From Zopfochytrium polystomum (lineage: Eukaryota > Chytridiomycota > Chytridiomycetes > Chytridiales > Chytridiaceae), in assembly GCA_025765615.1 (NCBI GenBank), contig JAIVFJ010000072.1:62001-126000 (forward strand): a DNA stretch of 64,000 nucleotides, written 5' to 3'. The notes beneath the pieces are model-generated. The model did no database searches. It was given only the letters and a program-made list of their open reading frames with translations, and had not been told where the DNA came from. Below are positions 26,204 through 38,986 of the stretch, one piece after another. Each line of letters starts with the position of its first letter. Positions within the stretch are counted from its first letter, which is position 1. The position numbers were made by a program, and so were the translations under genes.

Positions 26204-29090
26204 ATGGGGACCAATTCAGAACGACGCAGCGCGTCACCGTCGTCAGCATCCAACCCAACCACGCCGTCAGATCGACGTCGAAACCGCAGTCCAAGTTCAG
26301 ATTCGAGCGCCGGTTCCGCTTCGAAGAGCGGAAGCGATCGCGACTCATCCCGTAGTTCTTCGCCTCGCTCTGCACCACTTGCAATCCAATCTGAACGTGG
26401 TCGGAGTGACGATGGCCCGACCGGCCCGTCCCCACCTCCTCGGCGCAAACTCGATCGATCCACGTACGTCAATGCGAGCCAAGGGGAAGGAGATCTAGTG
26501 GATCGATTTTCGGCTGCAGCTGGGCAATCGTCACGGCGCCGCAGCCCGAGCGAAAGTGATGAGGAACAGCGCCAACGTAAAGTCCCGCGTCTGGACTCGA
26601 AAGAGGTCGTAAACGGTGCTGCTGATGCTGCTGGCGGTAGTGCTGGTGATCTTGCTCTTAGATCTGAAGAGATGGAGCAACGCCGGACCCGAGGGATTGA
26701 AGCGGCTGTTGTGAAAACGGAGAAGCCACAGCCGGACACTCAACATTCCGCAGTTCTTCAAACCGCCCCAGCCAAAGCGGCCCCCAAGAGTTTTGCTGAT
26801 AGAATGGGAGGGGCGTACATTCCTCCAGCCCGGCTTCGCGCCATGCAAGCAGCAATTACGGATAAGAGCAGTGTGGACTACCAGCGAATGACCTGGGAGG
26901 GCCTCAAGAAAAGTTTGAACGGGCTCATCAACAAGGTCAACACTTCCAACATAAAAATGATAGTCCCGGAGCTATTTTCAGAGAATCTTATTCGAGGCCG
27001 TGGCCTTTTATGCCGTAGTATTATGAAGGCGCAAGCTGCATCCCTTCCATTCACTCCAGTTTATGCAGCGCTAATTTCGGTCGTCAACACTAAGTTCCCG
27101 CAGATTGGCGACCTACTCCTCTCCCGATTGATTGTGCAATTTCGACGAGCGTACCGCCGAAATGACAAAACTGTGTGCTTAGCAGTGACGAAGTTCCTCG
27201 GCCACCTTGTTAACCAGAAAGTTGCCCATGAGATTGTCGCGCTGCAGATATTGACCCTTCTCCTGGAACGCCCTACCGACGACTCTGTGGAGGTGGCGGT
27301 CGGCTTCATGCGCGATGTTGGGGCCTTTCTGGGTGATTACTCTTCGCGGGCGAACAATGCTATCTTCGAGCGTTTCCGCAGTATTTTGCACGACGGTGCG
27401 ATTGACAAGCGTACGCAGTATATGGTCGAAGTGCTGTTTCAGGTTCGAAAGGAAAAGTACAAGGACCACCCCGCCGTCCCCGAGGAATTGGAACTCGTTG
27501 AGGACGAAGACCAAATCACGCACCACAAAAGTTTGGACGACGACGACTTGGAAACGGAGGAGGTTTTGAATGTTTTTAAGGAAGATCCCGACTTTGTGGA
27601 AAACGAAGCAAAGTACAATGCCATCAAGAAGGAAATTCTAGGGGATAGTGATGACGATGATGGTGATGACGAAGAGGAGGATGGCGACGGGGACGACGAA
27701 GACGGAGATGAAGAAGACGAGGCGGCTTGGCCAGGAGATGCTCGCCAAAGCTCGCCAGGAAATGGAGATTCGCGACGCGACGAACACTAATTTGATTAAT
27801 CTGCGCCGTGCCATCTATCTGACGATCATGTCATCGCTGAACTTTGAAGAATGCGCTCACAAGTTGATGAAACTCGGAGTTCGCGAGGGTCAAGAGATCG
27901 AGTTGTCGAACATGATCAAGGACTGCTGCAGCCAGGAAAGGACCTATGTAAATTTCTTTGGGCTTCTCGGTGAACGGTTTTGCCGACTGGGACAAAACTG
28001 GGCGAACGCATTCTCGCAAACTTTCGAGGAGTCGTACAACACGATTCATCGGTGCGAGACCAACCGGCTGCGCAACACGGCCAAGTACTTTGCCCACCTT
28101 CTCGCGACTGATGCCTTGCCGTGGACTGTCATGGCCCTCATTCGGCTGACCGAAGAGGACACGACCTCCGCATCCCGTATCTTTGTCAAAATTCTGTTTG
28201 AGGAGCTGAACGGATCTTTGGGTCTTGCGCGACTGAAAGAAAGGCTGTTTGACAAGAATATGGTGATTACAGTCCAAGCGGGAAACGGCGGCATGGAGAC
28301 GCGCAGCGCGTTCGCCGGGCTATTTCCTTTGGACAACCCGCGAAATACCCGGTTCGCCATCAACTACTTTACAAGCATCAAGCTGGGGGCTCTCACAACA
28401 GAAATGCGTGAACACCTGAAGAATGCGCCTAAGCTGATCATGGCCCAACAACAGGAGGTCGAGTCGTCTGACGAGAGCTCTAGTGAGAGCTCGAGTGACA
28501 GCGACAGCAACAGCGACAGCTCAAGTGACAGCGATAGCGACAGCGACAGCGGAGATTCCTCGAGTAGCGGTAGTGATTCAGATTCCTCAGCCGGCGCCAA
28601 GGACTCCAACAGTCGAAAGAAGAAGGAGGAGGGCAAGCGGGAGGCTCAAAGCGACGGGCGCACCGCGATCGGCGACCGCGGCCGCAACGGTAGCAGTCGC
28701 GGTGAAGAAAACGGGCGAAGCAGGAGGAACGGACACGACGCAATTGACAGGAGCACAAGCGAGCGGGAGCGCAACCGGGATGCCGAAAGAAAAGGAGAGA
28801 GCGGGATGAATCGAAGCAGGGGACGAGACGACGTGGATCGCTCGCGCGAACGGGGCGGCGGACGACAGCGGGATGACTCGCGCTTGCGTGAACGTGAACG
28901 TGAACGTGACCGCGAGCGTGACCGCGAAAGTGACCGCGAACGTGACCGTGACCGCGACCGCGACCGCGACCGTGAGCGAGACCGTGAGCGGAACGGTCGC
29001 GAGTCCGAGAGGAACGGACGTCGCGGAGACGAGGATCGGGAGCGCGACCGAGACCGGCAGCGCCAATCCGACCGAGACAAGCGGCGGTGA
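26204..29090 (+). CDS. CWC22: Pre-mRNA-splicing factor CWC22 homologue, with a frame break
   Basis: Start at ATG 26204 after a 176-bp intergenic gap. An RS-type disordered N-terminus leads to [20 protein letters not shown] and a MIF4G domain (about nt 26870-27430; [33 protein letters not shown]). An acidic DDDE stretch follows, then the MA3 domain ([42 protein letters not shown]). The C-terminus is Ser/Asp repeats and a long Arg/Asp/Glu repeat. CWC22 is a spliceosome component needed for the first catalytic step and for loading EIF4A3 of the exon junction complex. The MIF4G part is in one frame (open to 27790) and the MA3 part in the +1 frame (open from 27648). The switch lies within the acidic stretch near 27720-27735. 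Confidence 0.9.
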
Positions 29091-29417
29091 TTGATTGCGC
29101 GGTGGTCGATGGCCAGTGCAGTTCATCCATCTCTCGAGGAAAGGACAAGGTCAGACAGAGCGCGTGGTGTGCCTTTTTGCAAGTCCGTGCGCGGCCTTTG
29201 CTTCATCGAATCGATTCCAATACAGTTGCGATTGGCTTTTTTTTCCTTTTTTGTTTTGTTTCCTCTTTTTTTTTTTTGCTCCAGCATGTCTCTGTCTCTG
29301 TCGGCTCTCTTTCGTCTGTTTAACCCTTGTCTTTCTTTTCTGCTCAATTATGTCGGAAAAAAATGGAAAATCTTTCACGCTGTGTCTGCGCCTCATCAGG
29401 CCGTCCATCTCCATATT

Positions 29418-29601
<184 letters not shown>

Positions 29602-29751
29602 AGCCACAAAAACGCCATCCAGCATCGCGCATTGCAGCCCCGCACCGCCTCAAAAATTAAATACACTGAGAACCAAAAAAAAAAAAAAAAAAAAAAAAAA
29701 GTAATCCCTTCTCTTCCTCATCAGCCCCCCCTGTCTCTACCCCGCCCCGCC

Positions 29752-30843
29752 ATGCACACTCCATCCACCGCCACCTCGTCATTCCCTCGGCAGCAGCCGC
29801 CGCGGCGCCTGCATTCTGCCGTCGCCCTCATCTTCTCCTCCGCCCTTGCTGTTCTCGTTTGCCTCTCTGCCGCCTGCCTCCCATCCGCCGTCGCCGCTCC
29901 CGCAACCTTCAAGTGGGAAAACAGCGCACTCACTCCTTCCTCGGCGCAGATCTACGTGGGCGACTCGGTGACCGTGCAGTTCAACTTTGCCGTCGGTATG
30001 TTGTTGCTGTAGTGTAGAGGATCTGGGAAGGTGGCAGCTGGAGTTGGGGGCTGACGATGGTGGATGTGGTTGGAGATTCCTTGGTTTTTTTTTTTTTTTT
30101 TTTTTTTTTTGTTCTTCTTGTTGATGAGGCCATGAGCAAGGGACACTTGCGCAGCACTCGCGCTGATCGTAACCGCCGTTTTCGCCATTGAAACCCAGGC
30201 AACGTCGTTCTGAACCAAGAATCGGCCCTGGGTGTCTGCAAGCCCATCGACCAGAACAACGCAACGATCCCAACAACAAACGTAAACTCGGCATCATCCG
30301 TCACTTCGAAAACCTTCAAATTCCAACGTGTCGGAACGTACTTTTTCTACATTGACGTGAGCGCCGTTGTGTTTTTATTTCTATCCAGTTCAGTCCCAGG
30401 GACTTCCTCCTAAAACTTGCACGGTCCTTCTTTCCCCGCGAAAAATTGATCGACAGGATATCATCAACAATTCGTGCCAGCAGGGCGCAGAGGCCACGGT
30501 GACGGTTCTCACTGCACCGTCGACGTCCGCCTCTCCTTCCCAAACAGGATCGGCCGGCTCCAGCAGTGGGGCAAGTGGGACTGCGTCCTCTGGCCGCGGT
30601 GGCGCCGCAACTTCGTCGGCCAGCGGCGGCAGCGGAGACGGCGGCGTTATTTCAGCGCCTCCGGCGGGGACGACGATCACGCCGTCGGGCAGCAACGGGC
30701 CGTCCGTGTCCAAGGTGACGCTGAGCGGGGAGATTCCGGGGCGGCCGCGCGCCGGCCAGACGGCCGTACTTCGCTTCGGCGCGACTGGGGCGGTGCTGGT
30801 GGCTCTCCTGCCGGCCCTGGGGTGGGGGCTGGCTGTGTTCTGA
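29752..30843 (+). CDS. Secreted cupredoxin-like protein, probably GPI-anchored
   Basis: Exons 29752-29995, 30199-30356 and 30457-30843 give 262 residues. An N-terminal hydrophobic segment (SAVALIFSSALAVLVCLSAA) is a signal peptide ending near AVAAP. The body has the beta-sheet pattern of small cupredoxins: IYVGDSVTVQFNF, NVVLNQESALGVCKPID, FKFQRVGTYFFYID, NNSCQQGAEATVTVL. A Ser/Gly-rich stalk follows, then a hydrophobic C-terminus (VLVALLPALGWGLAVF) that looks like a GPI signal. A full copper-site His/Cys/His/Met set is not evident, so metal binding is doubtful. Intron 1 contains a poly-T run of about 24. Confidence 0.65.
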
Positions 30844-33087
30844 TGCCCTTCCCGCCCTTCCCGCCCTTCCCGCCCTCACCAGCCTTTGGTGCGCACCCCA
30901 ATCTCCATGCTCTCTATCCTTTCACCCTATTTGTCTCGGGAGGATCTGCCCCCCCAAGAGTTGCCACCAATTTTTTCTCTTTTTTTTATTCCCCCGTTAA
31001 CTGTCGAAGACAAAGGCAAGTTGGGATTCACATCAGAGCGAATACAAACAAACGCTTTTTTATTCAGTTTCACAGTGCAAATAGATAGGTGGGCCGTTGG
31101 AGAGGCCAACCCATTGAGTGGTGGTGGCACATATCACATTTGATATCTTTGCCCCATTTTCGGCACATTGACAGCATCCCAAAATATTATCTAAACTCCA
31201 ATTAAACCTTCCACGTTTCTTCTTCATAATGAAAGAAAGCTCCTGCCAAAAAAAGCAAACAATTAACTTTTACTATGTAGAACACAAAGTACAAGGGACT
31301 TGTCTTGAAACATATCCATATTGAGATATTTTTTCCAAATCATGCCAAAATCTTGCCCAGCCATCTGGCAGCCTTGCTTTTTTGCACAAATATGCATTGG
31401 AATATTCTCTCTGCAGATCAACTCAGCTTGCACAAGTTTTTCCTAAGAAGTACAGAGGATGTTTTCATGTGGTCATTTAGGAATTGCCCAAGTGGGTTGG
31501 AAACTTTAACCCATTCCGTTTTTGACCCCCCAACAGCTCAAATGGGCCACAAACGCAACTATTAAGGCAGAAACTACCATAGAACTTGACATAGCATGTC
31601 TTGGAGCAAGTTTTCCTGCGTTTGGGCGGTTGCCAGCCCTCTCCTGCTGATGTCAAGCTGTGAAAGCATCAGCACCCGCAAAAGCACAAACAGCAGGAGC
31701 AGTTGCTCTTGTAATTGCAAAAGCCAAATGATTGTAATTCTACTCTAAGATAAGCGGTTCAGTGAAAGGGCATGGGGCCAGAGCAGAACCGCACCCTTGC
31801 AAAACTTGTACCTGAACTTTGCACCAATTTGAACAAATTTTAGTAGTTACTGAGCTGTGATTGCCATGCTGTTTTCTTATCTGGTTGATGACACGCTGAT
31901 TTGGTATTTACCAGGTCCATCAGAGCTCTCATCAGCCAAGAGAGCACTTCCAGAGCAAGAAGCACCAGTGGAGCCAATTTGTGCCCCAGAATTTGCCAGA
32001 TGAATCAATGCTCAAGAAATCTGTCCACTTCCAGCAGAACCCATCACCCCCCCAACAGCAGATTCCAATGGAAAAGCAACCACTTGTCCACACATCAAAG
32101 TTCTGTTTTCAGCACTTGCAGCAGATCCAGAAGCATCCAAATTTCTATGAGCACCAGGCAGTGTAGAGTGCTCCAAACTTCCATGTCCAGCACCAAAGGT
32201 TTGTGTGGGCTCTCTGCGTATGTTATAAATATCTGTTCCTGCTTGACGGCGCATAAGAGAGCCACTTTGGGCTGCACAATCACATAGAGTTTGTAAGTTG
32301 CGAGTTTTTGGATAAGAACAGATATCATTTAGATATCACATAGATTTTGTAAGTTGCAACCAGCCCAAGATTCAATTCTTTCAAAGTAGACCAGCCAGCG
32401 ATTTCTTGGAGCGTCCAGAGTTGATTAAATGGATCTCCCAATATGCCTTTGTGTTTCTTCAGGGCTTCTTTGGCAGTTTTGGTGTAGCTGGGGGTGTGTT
32501 TTCATCAGCCATCTTTTTCTGAAGTTTTGTTCCACAGCAGATTGGCGCTAGCTGATCAGTGAACGGATTCAAACAAATGACATGTCCACAGATGCGCGCA
32601 TGCTGGATCTACCTCTATGCTAAAAATCGCGATTGGGAATCACGGCGATGTTGCTGGATCACTCTTTTTGTGGCACGCAGATGTGGTGAGCAGGCGGGTT
32701 GTGATCGGTGGCACTGTGCCGTATATGGCACGCTGTTTCGTTAGTTTGACGAAATTTTTTTTCACTAACAAAACGAGGAAGCTAATTTAGACCGCATTTG
32801 CAGAATTGGTAGGACTACAACATATTAAAGTTTCACGAGGATTCGTTTCGTTTTGGTGAAGTTCTTCTAATTGTAATGGCAGAAAAGTCAGTCATCGTGC
32901 CGCTGGTGGTACGATGACCGTTAAAGGGTTAAGGCAGATTTGCATCCATGGCAGTGGTTTCAGTCTGTTGCTCAATTTTGCGGTTGAACCGCTTTGTGGG
33001 TTGCGCAGACTCAAAGAAGCTCTCGCAAGTTTCAGATCATGACCTGCTTTTTTGGATGAATGGCAGGGTGTCAATTTCAGGTATCTT
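30844..33087. other. Intergenic repeat-rich region without supported genes
   Basis: Starts with three CCCGCCCTT units after the gene. It includes a partial tandem duplication of CACATAGAxTTTGTAAGTTGC (about 32283-32355). Short open frames have no family resemblance. Confidence 0.5.
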
Positions 33088-33119
33088 ATGTGATATCACG
33101 AAAAATCGTGATATCACAT
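33088..33119. repeat. Perfect 14-bp hairpin
   Basis: ATGTGATATCACGA, loop AAAA, TCGTGATATCACAT. It lies about 200 bp upstream of the Tc1-like transposase relic and might belong to that element's end. Confidence 0.85.
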
Positions 33120-33289
33120 TTTGCTATCTTTTCGAGGGTTGCATCGGAAAAATGTTCATCCTGATTGGAAAAAATTCATGAAACCCATCCTGTTTAAAAA
33201 AAAAAATCTTAAATCTCCTTGACCAAGGCCACTCTGGTCGCGAAATTGTCACCAATGTGAAGGTGGGAATGTGTACTGTTTACTGCATT

Positions 33290-34187
33290 CGCGCAGTGGA
33301 GCGTCCAGACATTGAAAACATTCTGCCTGGACCTCCAAGGAAGTACTCTTCCCTGCAAAAAAGGTGGATTTGTTCAGCAAATCGCACCTGGAGAAGCTAA
33401 AACCACAGTGCAACTGGCCCAGACGCATGAGCAAGACACTGGGAGACTGTCTCACCTGAGACAGTCAGGCGCTCGCTCTGAGAGGTCAGTCTCAAAGGTT
33501 TACAGAAGAAGAAATGGCTGGCCCTGACAACAAAACACAAAAATGCTTGGCTCAAGTTTGCCCCCTCAATATCAAAACTGGACAGTTGAGTTTTTTAAGT
33601 GCGTCATTTGGTCAGACGAGTCAAAGATCAATATTAAGGATCAGACGGCATGATGTATGCTTGGAGATTTCCTGGAACACAACTTCAAGATCATCACATT
33701 CAACTGACAAAAAAGTTTGGCGGCGGATCTCAAATGGTTTGGGTTGCCATTACATGGTCTGGTGTCTTGCAGTTTGCTTTTGTGGAAGGCACAATGAAGT
33801 CTGAGCAATACATGACAATTTTGGAGAACAATCTCATCTCTAGTCTCAACGAACGCAGACTCGAAGTGCAGGATGATATATAGCAGGACAACAACCCAAA
33901 GCATACTTCCAAAGACACAAAAGAATGGCTCAACAGCAATGGATTTGGCGTTATGCAATGGTCCTCTCAGTCTCCTGACATCAATCCAATTGAGCACACT
34001 TGATCTATCTTGAAGCAGAGGCTCAATTCCTATGAAACTGCACCTAGGTCAAACTTGGAGCTTCACGAACGAATCTGGAAGGAATGGAGGAATTTTCTGG
34101 CTGAAATGTGCAAAAATTTGGTTGAAAGTACGCCTAGGAGGATTACAGCAGTCATTGCGGCAAAGGGAGGGAACACAGATTACTAAT
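33290..34187 (+). pseudogene. Tc1/mariner transposase relic
   Basis: Reading across frames gives VIWSDESKINI, a stretch ending [36 protein letters not shown] and [15 protein letters not shown], ending TAVIAAKGGNTDY. These carry the D, D and E positions of the Tc1-family catalytic triad (D34E spacing). In-frame stops and at least two frameshifts show it is dead. The N-terminal helix-turn-helix part is only faintly visible (GQSQRF at about 33484). Confidence 0.85.
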
Positions 34188-35239
34188 TTTCACATCAACA
34201 CACAAAATTCTACCAATGGAGTGGTTGCATGTTCAACTCTGCCTCTTGGACAATATGTACAGGACGGCTGTGGCACTTAAGCAGCTGGTAGAGCAGATCT
34301 CTGAGAGTAGAGCTGAGTTTCGTGTCTGTACTGCAATTATGAGTGTGATTGAGCAGAGACTGTCATTGTGGCAAAAAATTGGCACAATTTTGTCAGCCAC
34401 TGTACGTCCAAGTCGTTGCTTGCAACATATTGGTAAAATCCTGCAGATATAAATAGTCCAGCTGGATATCCTCCAAGCAGCTTCACACTTGACATGGCTA
34501 CAACCCTGCACACTCAGTTAAACGACTCGTTATCTGGCTCTGTGTCACACTCCAAATCCAAACAACGAGGGTCCGAAACGAGTCGAACACAAATTTGCGC
34601 CTGATTCAAATTTTCGAATGAAACACAGACACAATTCATTTCTTAAAAGAGCGAATGTTATGAAGTTCGATCCGTTTCGATTTCAATTAGCAAAATGTCG
34701 AATTTCAGTCGAATTTGATGAAATTCGACCCTGTTTCTTCCATTTGTTGAATTCGAATGTCTGGAAACTCCTCAGGATTGTCGTCCGAGTTCGAAAAATC
34801 GAATCAAATCGAATCAAACTCCGATTTTTGTCCAGTTCGCTGCACACCCAACAAGCAACAACAGTTTTGCAATGCTATTTGCCAAAATAAGTGGAAACAA
34901 GAGGAAGACAACCAACGTGCTCTTGTTCCCAATGCACTACTAAATTCCTGCGAAAAACTCACTTCAGTGCAAAAAAAAGCAGGAGCACGGTGCAGCAAGA
35001 AGGATGACCCAATCAAAATGGAATGTGAGAACAAAGGCCACTCCCAAGAAGTAAAATTGACGTGCAACTAACTTTTGTTTCCTGATACAACTAAGGTTTG
35101 ATCACTTCCACCAATATTTCCACTTCCAGTCCGGTTGCAAGGTAGATAATCTTTTTTTTTTTCCAGCTCTGTCCCGCAAAACAACAGACGGCCCATCTGC
35201 ACAGAATCCATCAGAAATGGAGACAGAGAAGCCCTTTAG
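34188..35239. other. Intergenic transposon debris
   Basis: Includes CAGAGACTGTCATTGTGGCA with AATTGGCACAATTTTGTCAG (about 34354-34400), a likely end of the Tc1-type element, and GAATTCGA/TCGAATT-rich sequence at 34600-34830. No gene. Confidence 0.45.
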
Positions 35240-35276
35240 ATTATGGATCTCTTGGCCAGCGGATGCATTCCAAATC
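35240..35276 (-). pseudogene. WD40-repeat fragment left of the second Ty3 copy
   Basis: The minus strand reads IWNASAGQEIHNLKGF, the conserved end of the same WD repeats found at 37237-38509. So WD40 sequence flanks the Ty3 remnant on both sides. Confidence 0.8.
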
Positions 35277-35575
35277 TGTCAGGAACAGGGCAGGACAGGA
35301 CAAGGCAGACAAGGAACTGAGAGGAGTGATGATTGTATCGGAAACAATAATTCACTTGAGGGATGGGACAGGTCCCCCATCCCCCTTTTATACCTTTTGA
35401 GAGTCTTCCTTGTCAAGACTGAAAGAAAGTTCCAGAAAGAGCAATCAGTAATACAATGATACCAATGATACCTATGACAACAAGACAAGTCAGGAAAGCA
35501 AAGAAGGTTCCAGAAGGTTCCACAAGGTTCCATGAAGGAATGTTCTAGAAGGTTTCCAGAGGGTGATTCAAAACA
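35277..35575 (-). repeat. 3' LTR of the second Ty3 copy
   Basis: 299 bp, homologous to the LTRs at 8500 and 12105, with scattered substitutions and a 54-bp deletion inside the GAA/TTC array. Confidence 0.93.
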
Positions 35576-37236
35576 TCATCTCCCCCTTTTAGGCCTCTTC
35601 TGCAACTTGGTGGGGTACCTGGTCTTAAACTTGAGCAGAAGGTCTTGGCAGTGAGTGAGGTTTGACTCAGGTTCCCAGGTGTTGTCAGCATCTGAGTAAC
35701 CTTTCCACTTGACAAGGAACTTGAGTGTCCTTCCAAACCACTTGGCATCCAAGATTTGTTCAACCTCAAATTCCTCTTCACCTTCTACCTCAACTGGAGG
35801 AGGAGGAGGAGGAACAACTCTGCCTGGAATGGAGTTGGCCACAAACTTCTCCAAAAGGCTAAGATGGAAAACTGGGTGGATCTTCATGGATGCAGGGAGA
35901 TCCAGCTTGAAGGTGACTGGATTGATTTGCTCCAAGATCTTGAAAGGTCCCAACTTGAGGTTGTCTAGTTTGGGACTTGGTCTTTTGATCTGCAAGTTCT
36001 TCCTCAGAAGCCAAACTTGCTGACCCACAGCAAGGTCATGGTCTATTCTGTGAGTGTTGGCAAATCTTGAGGCATCTTCTTGGGCTTGCTTTTCAGGGTG
36101 GAGTGTAGGAAGGTGCTGATGATCTTGAGCTTATGCAAGTGTGAAGCCACAGCAGGAGCTTGGACATTGGATAAGATCTCTTGTCCCAGAAGATCTCCTC
36201 TTGGATTGAAGCCATAGGTTGCAAAGAAAGGAGATAGCTGGGTGCTTGAGTGGAGAGAATTGTTGAGAGCAAATTCTGCCAGCAGAAGGAGGGTGGGCCA
36301 ATCATCCTGTTGATAGCTGACATAGCACCTCAAATACTGCTCCAGGGTTTGGTTTGTTCTTTCTGTTTGTCCATCAGTCTGAGGGTGATAAGCAGTTGAC
36401 AGTTGAGACTTGATTCCAAGGGCTGCTGTGAGTGCTTTCCAAAATTGGGATCTGAACTGTGGTCCTCTTTCACTGATGATTGACTGAGGCAGCCCATGGA
36501 GCCTGAATATGTGCTGCAAAAACAGGTCTGCTGTTCCTTGTGCATCTATATTCTCAGTGCAGGGGATGAAATGGGCCAACTTTGTCCTTCTGCAGATGAC
36601 AACAAGGATAGAGTCAAATCCATGGGATGGGGGCAGTTTCACAATGAAGTCCATGGATATTGATGACCAAGGGCTGATGGCAATTGGGAGGGGCTCCAGA
36701 AGTCCATAGGGCTTGTGTCTGCTGGATTTGTTTCTTTGACAGGTTTCACAGCTGCTTACATAGTTCTTGATGTACTTCCTCATGCCTGGCCAGTAGAAGT
36801 CTCTGGAAACAAGCTCATATGTCTTGTGCTCTCCTGGGTGTCCAGCTGTTGTTGCATCATGCCTTGTCTTGAGTATCTCAAGTTTTTCCTCTTCTTGGCT
36901 GATTTGAATCTTGTGAGGCTTGGGGTCCTTGGAAATAGCATGGGCCCACACACTGTCAGGAAGTAATGAAAGGTGTGTCTTGGATGGTGGAGTGAAACCA
37001 TCTCCCCCTTCAGGTGCAAGGTCTGTTCTTCTTGACAGGGCATCGGCCACAGTGTTAGGGTGGCCAGGAGAACAGCACAGCTTAAAGTCATACTCAGAGA
37101 GCAGTTCAGCCCACCTGGCATGCCTCTGCTTGAGCAACCAAATTGTAGGCACCTCTGAGGTCAATCTTCGAAAATATCCTTGCATGGCTCAGTTTGTCCA
37201 GTAATTCAGAGATGAGAGGCAGTGGATAGCGGTTCT
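35576..37236 (-). pseudogene. Truncated Ty3 pol (RT stub, RNase H tail, integrase, chromodomain)
   Basis: From the 5' side: a 30-residue RT stub ([31 protein letters not shown]), then a jump with frame change to the end of RNase H ([33 protein letters not shown]). The full integrase and chromodomain follow, close to the copy at 8.5 kb. A 2-bp insertion near 36092 (GCTTTTCAGGG against GCTTCAGGG) breaks the integrase frame. Gag, protease, most of RT and the 5' LTR are missing; upstream sequence switches to WD40 repeats at about 37235. Confidence 0.92.
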
Positions 37237-38509
37237 TGTGGATCTCCTGGCCAGTAGAAGCATTCCAAATCCTGACTGTCTTGTCATATCCTCCAGACAC
37301 AATCCACTGACCATCAGGACTGAATGCTACAATGAGGACCCAACCAGAGTGCCCCTCAAGCTTGTGCATTGTCTGGCCAGTGGATGCATTCCAAACTCTG
37401 ACCGTTGTGTCAATACTTGCAGACACAACATACTGCCCGTCAGGACTAAACACGCAGAATAGACTGCACCAGAGTGTCCCTCAAGCTTGTTTACCTCTTC
37501 ACCAGTGGGTGCCTTCCAAATGCTAACAGACTTGTTGTAACTTCCAAACACAGCAAACTGCCCATTGGGACTAATTGCTGCAGAATTGACCTGATCAGTT
37601 TCCCTCTGGCCTCTGCGTCTCCTAGCCAATGGATGTTGTCCAAATTCTGACTGTGTTATCAAAACTTCCAGACACAATAAACTGCCCACCAGGACTGAAT
37701 GCTAAACAATTAACTGCACTAGAGTGACCCTCCAGCTTGTGCATCTCCTGGCTGGTGGACACATTCCAATCCTGACTGTAGAGTCATAACTTCCAGACAC
37801 AGTAAACTGTCCATCAGAGGTTATTGCTGCAGAGGTGACTGAATTAGCTTTCGAACCTCCTGGCCAGTGGATGCATTCCAGATCCTGACTGTCTTGTCAT
37901 CACTTCCAGACACAACAAACTGCCCATCAGGACTGAATGCTACAGAGTTTACTGCATCTGAGTGTCCTTGGATCTTCTGCGCCTCCTGGCCAGTGCCTGC
38001 ATTCCAAATCCTGACTGTCTTGTCCGCACTTTCAGACACAACAAACTGCCCATCAGGACCGAATGCCACAGATCTGAAACTTCCATCATGTCTCTCAAAG
38101 GTATGCATCTCCTGGCCGGTGAATGCATTCCATATCCTGACTGTTGTGTCATAACTTCCAGACACAACAAACAGCCCATCAGGGCTGAATACTGCAGACA
38201 AGACTGCTCCAGAATGGCCCTCCACCTTGAGAGTTTTCTGGCTTGTGGATGCATTCCAAATTCTGACTGACTTGTCATAGCTTCCAGAAACAATGAACTC
38301 CCATCAGGACTGAATTCTGCAGAGTTGACCTCACCAGACTTGTTCACGTCCTGGCCAGTAGAAGCGTTCCAAATCCTGACTGTCTTGTCAAAACTTCCGG
38401 ACACAACAAACTGCCCATTGTGGCGGAATGCTGCTGATCTGACTGACCCAGAGTGCCTGTCTAGAACATTAACACAAGCAGGCCAACCAACTGGTTGCCC
38501 CTTCATCAC
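37237..38509 (-). pseudogene. WD40-repeat protein gene, broken
   Basis: Ten WD repeats of about 125 bp each, recognisable by [12 protein letters not shown] and AFSPDGQFVVSGS. The R-x-W-N motif falls at about 37265, 37390, 37520, 37635, 37766, 37880, 38005, 38132, 38256 and 38371. Reading frames change between repeats, with single-base losses near 37768 and 38299. Such arrays form beta-propellers, often as the sensor end of fungal NLR-like or HET-E-like proteins. The repeats are very similar, pointing to recent expansion or gene conversion. The upstream stretch (about 38510-38980) has plausible helical coding (NVLDRHSGSVRSAAF onward) but no unbroken frame. Confidence 0.85.
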
Positions 38510-38986
38510 TCTTGGGCATGAGAGATTTGCAGGAAGCTTCCCAGCAAACGTTTTGTAAAACTCCGTGCTACTTGGAGAAAAGGGAATGGCTGTGAAAAGA
38601 TGTGCAGTGCTGATGCCTTGAGGGGGATGAGAAACTTTTGCAAAACTCTTTCCATGTCTTCCATCAGTGCGTGCAGTTGCTGTTTTCAGCGGCAGGAAAA
38701 AGTATTTGAAGCTTGGTCATGGTTGGTATCACTAGGTCGAGAACTCCTAGCAAGCTGCAGGCTTCAATGTAGTGGAGTCCATGGGTGACCAAAAAATCTT
38801 GCAATTGCGCCAAGAGACTGTGTTCATTTGTCGCAGGCTTGGTGCTTGGAATAGCATTTTATTCAGATTCATTAACGTAGGCTGTAATTTTCTGCTGGTG
38901 CAGCGGATGACTGAGCATTTTGATTCTCTTCGTGAAATTGGAATTAGTTCCATCCATTTTTCAAAGGGAAACCTTCAACCTTAAAT

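Noticed and set aside
27663..27750. 88-bp intron as the explanation for the CWC22 frame change
   Set aside because: It restores frame, but the donor is weak, no branch point is visible and it would delete conserved acidic coding sequence. Kept only as an alternative.
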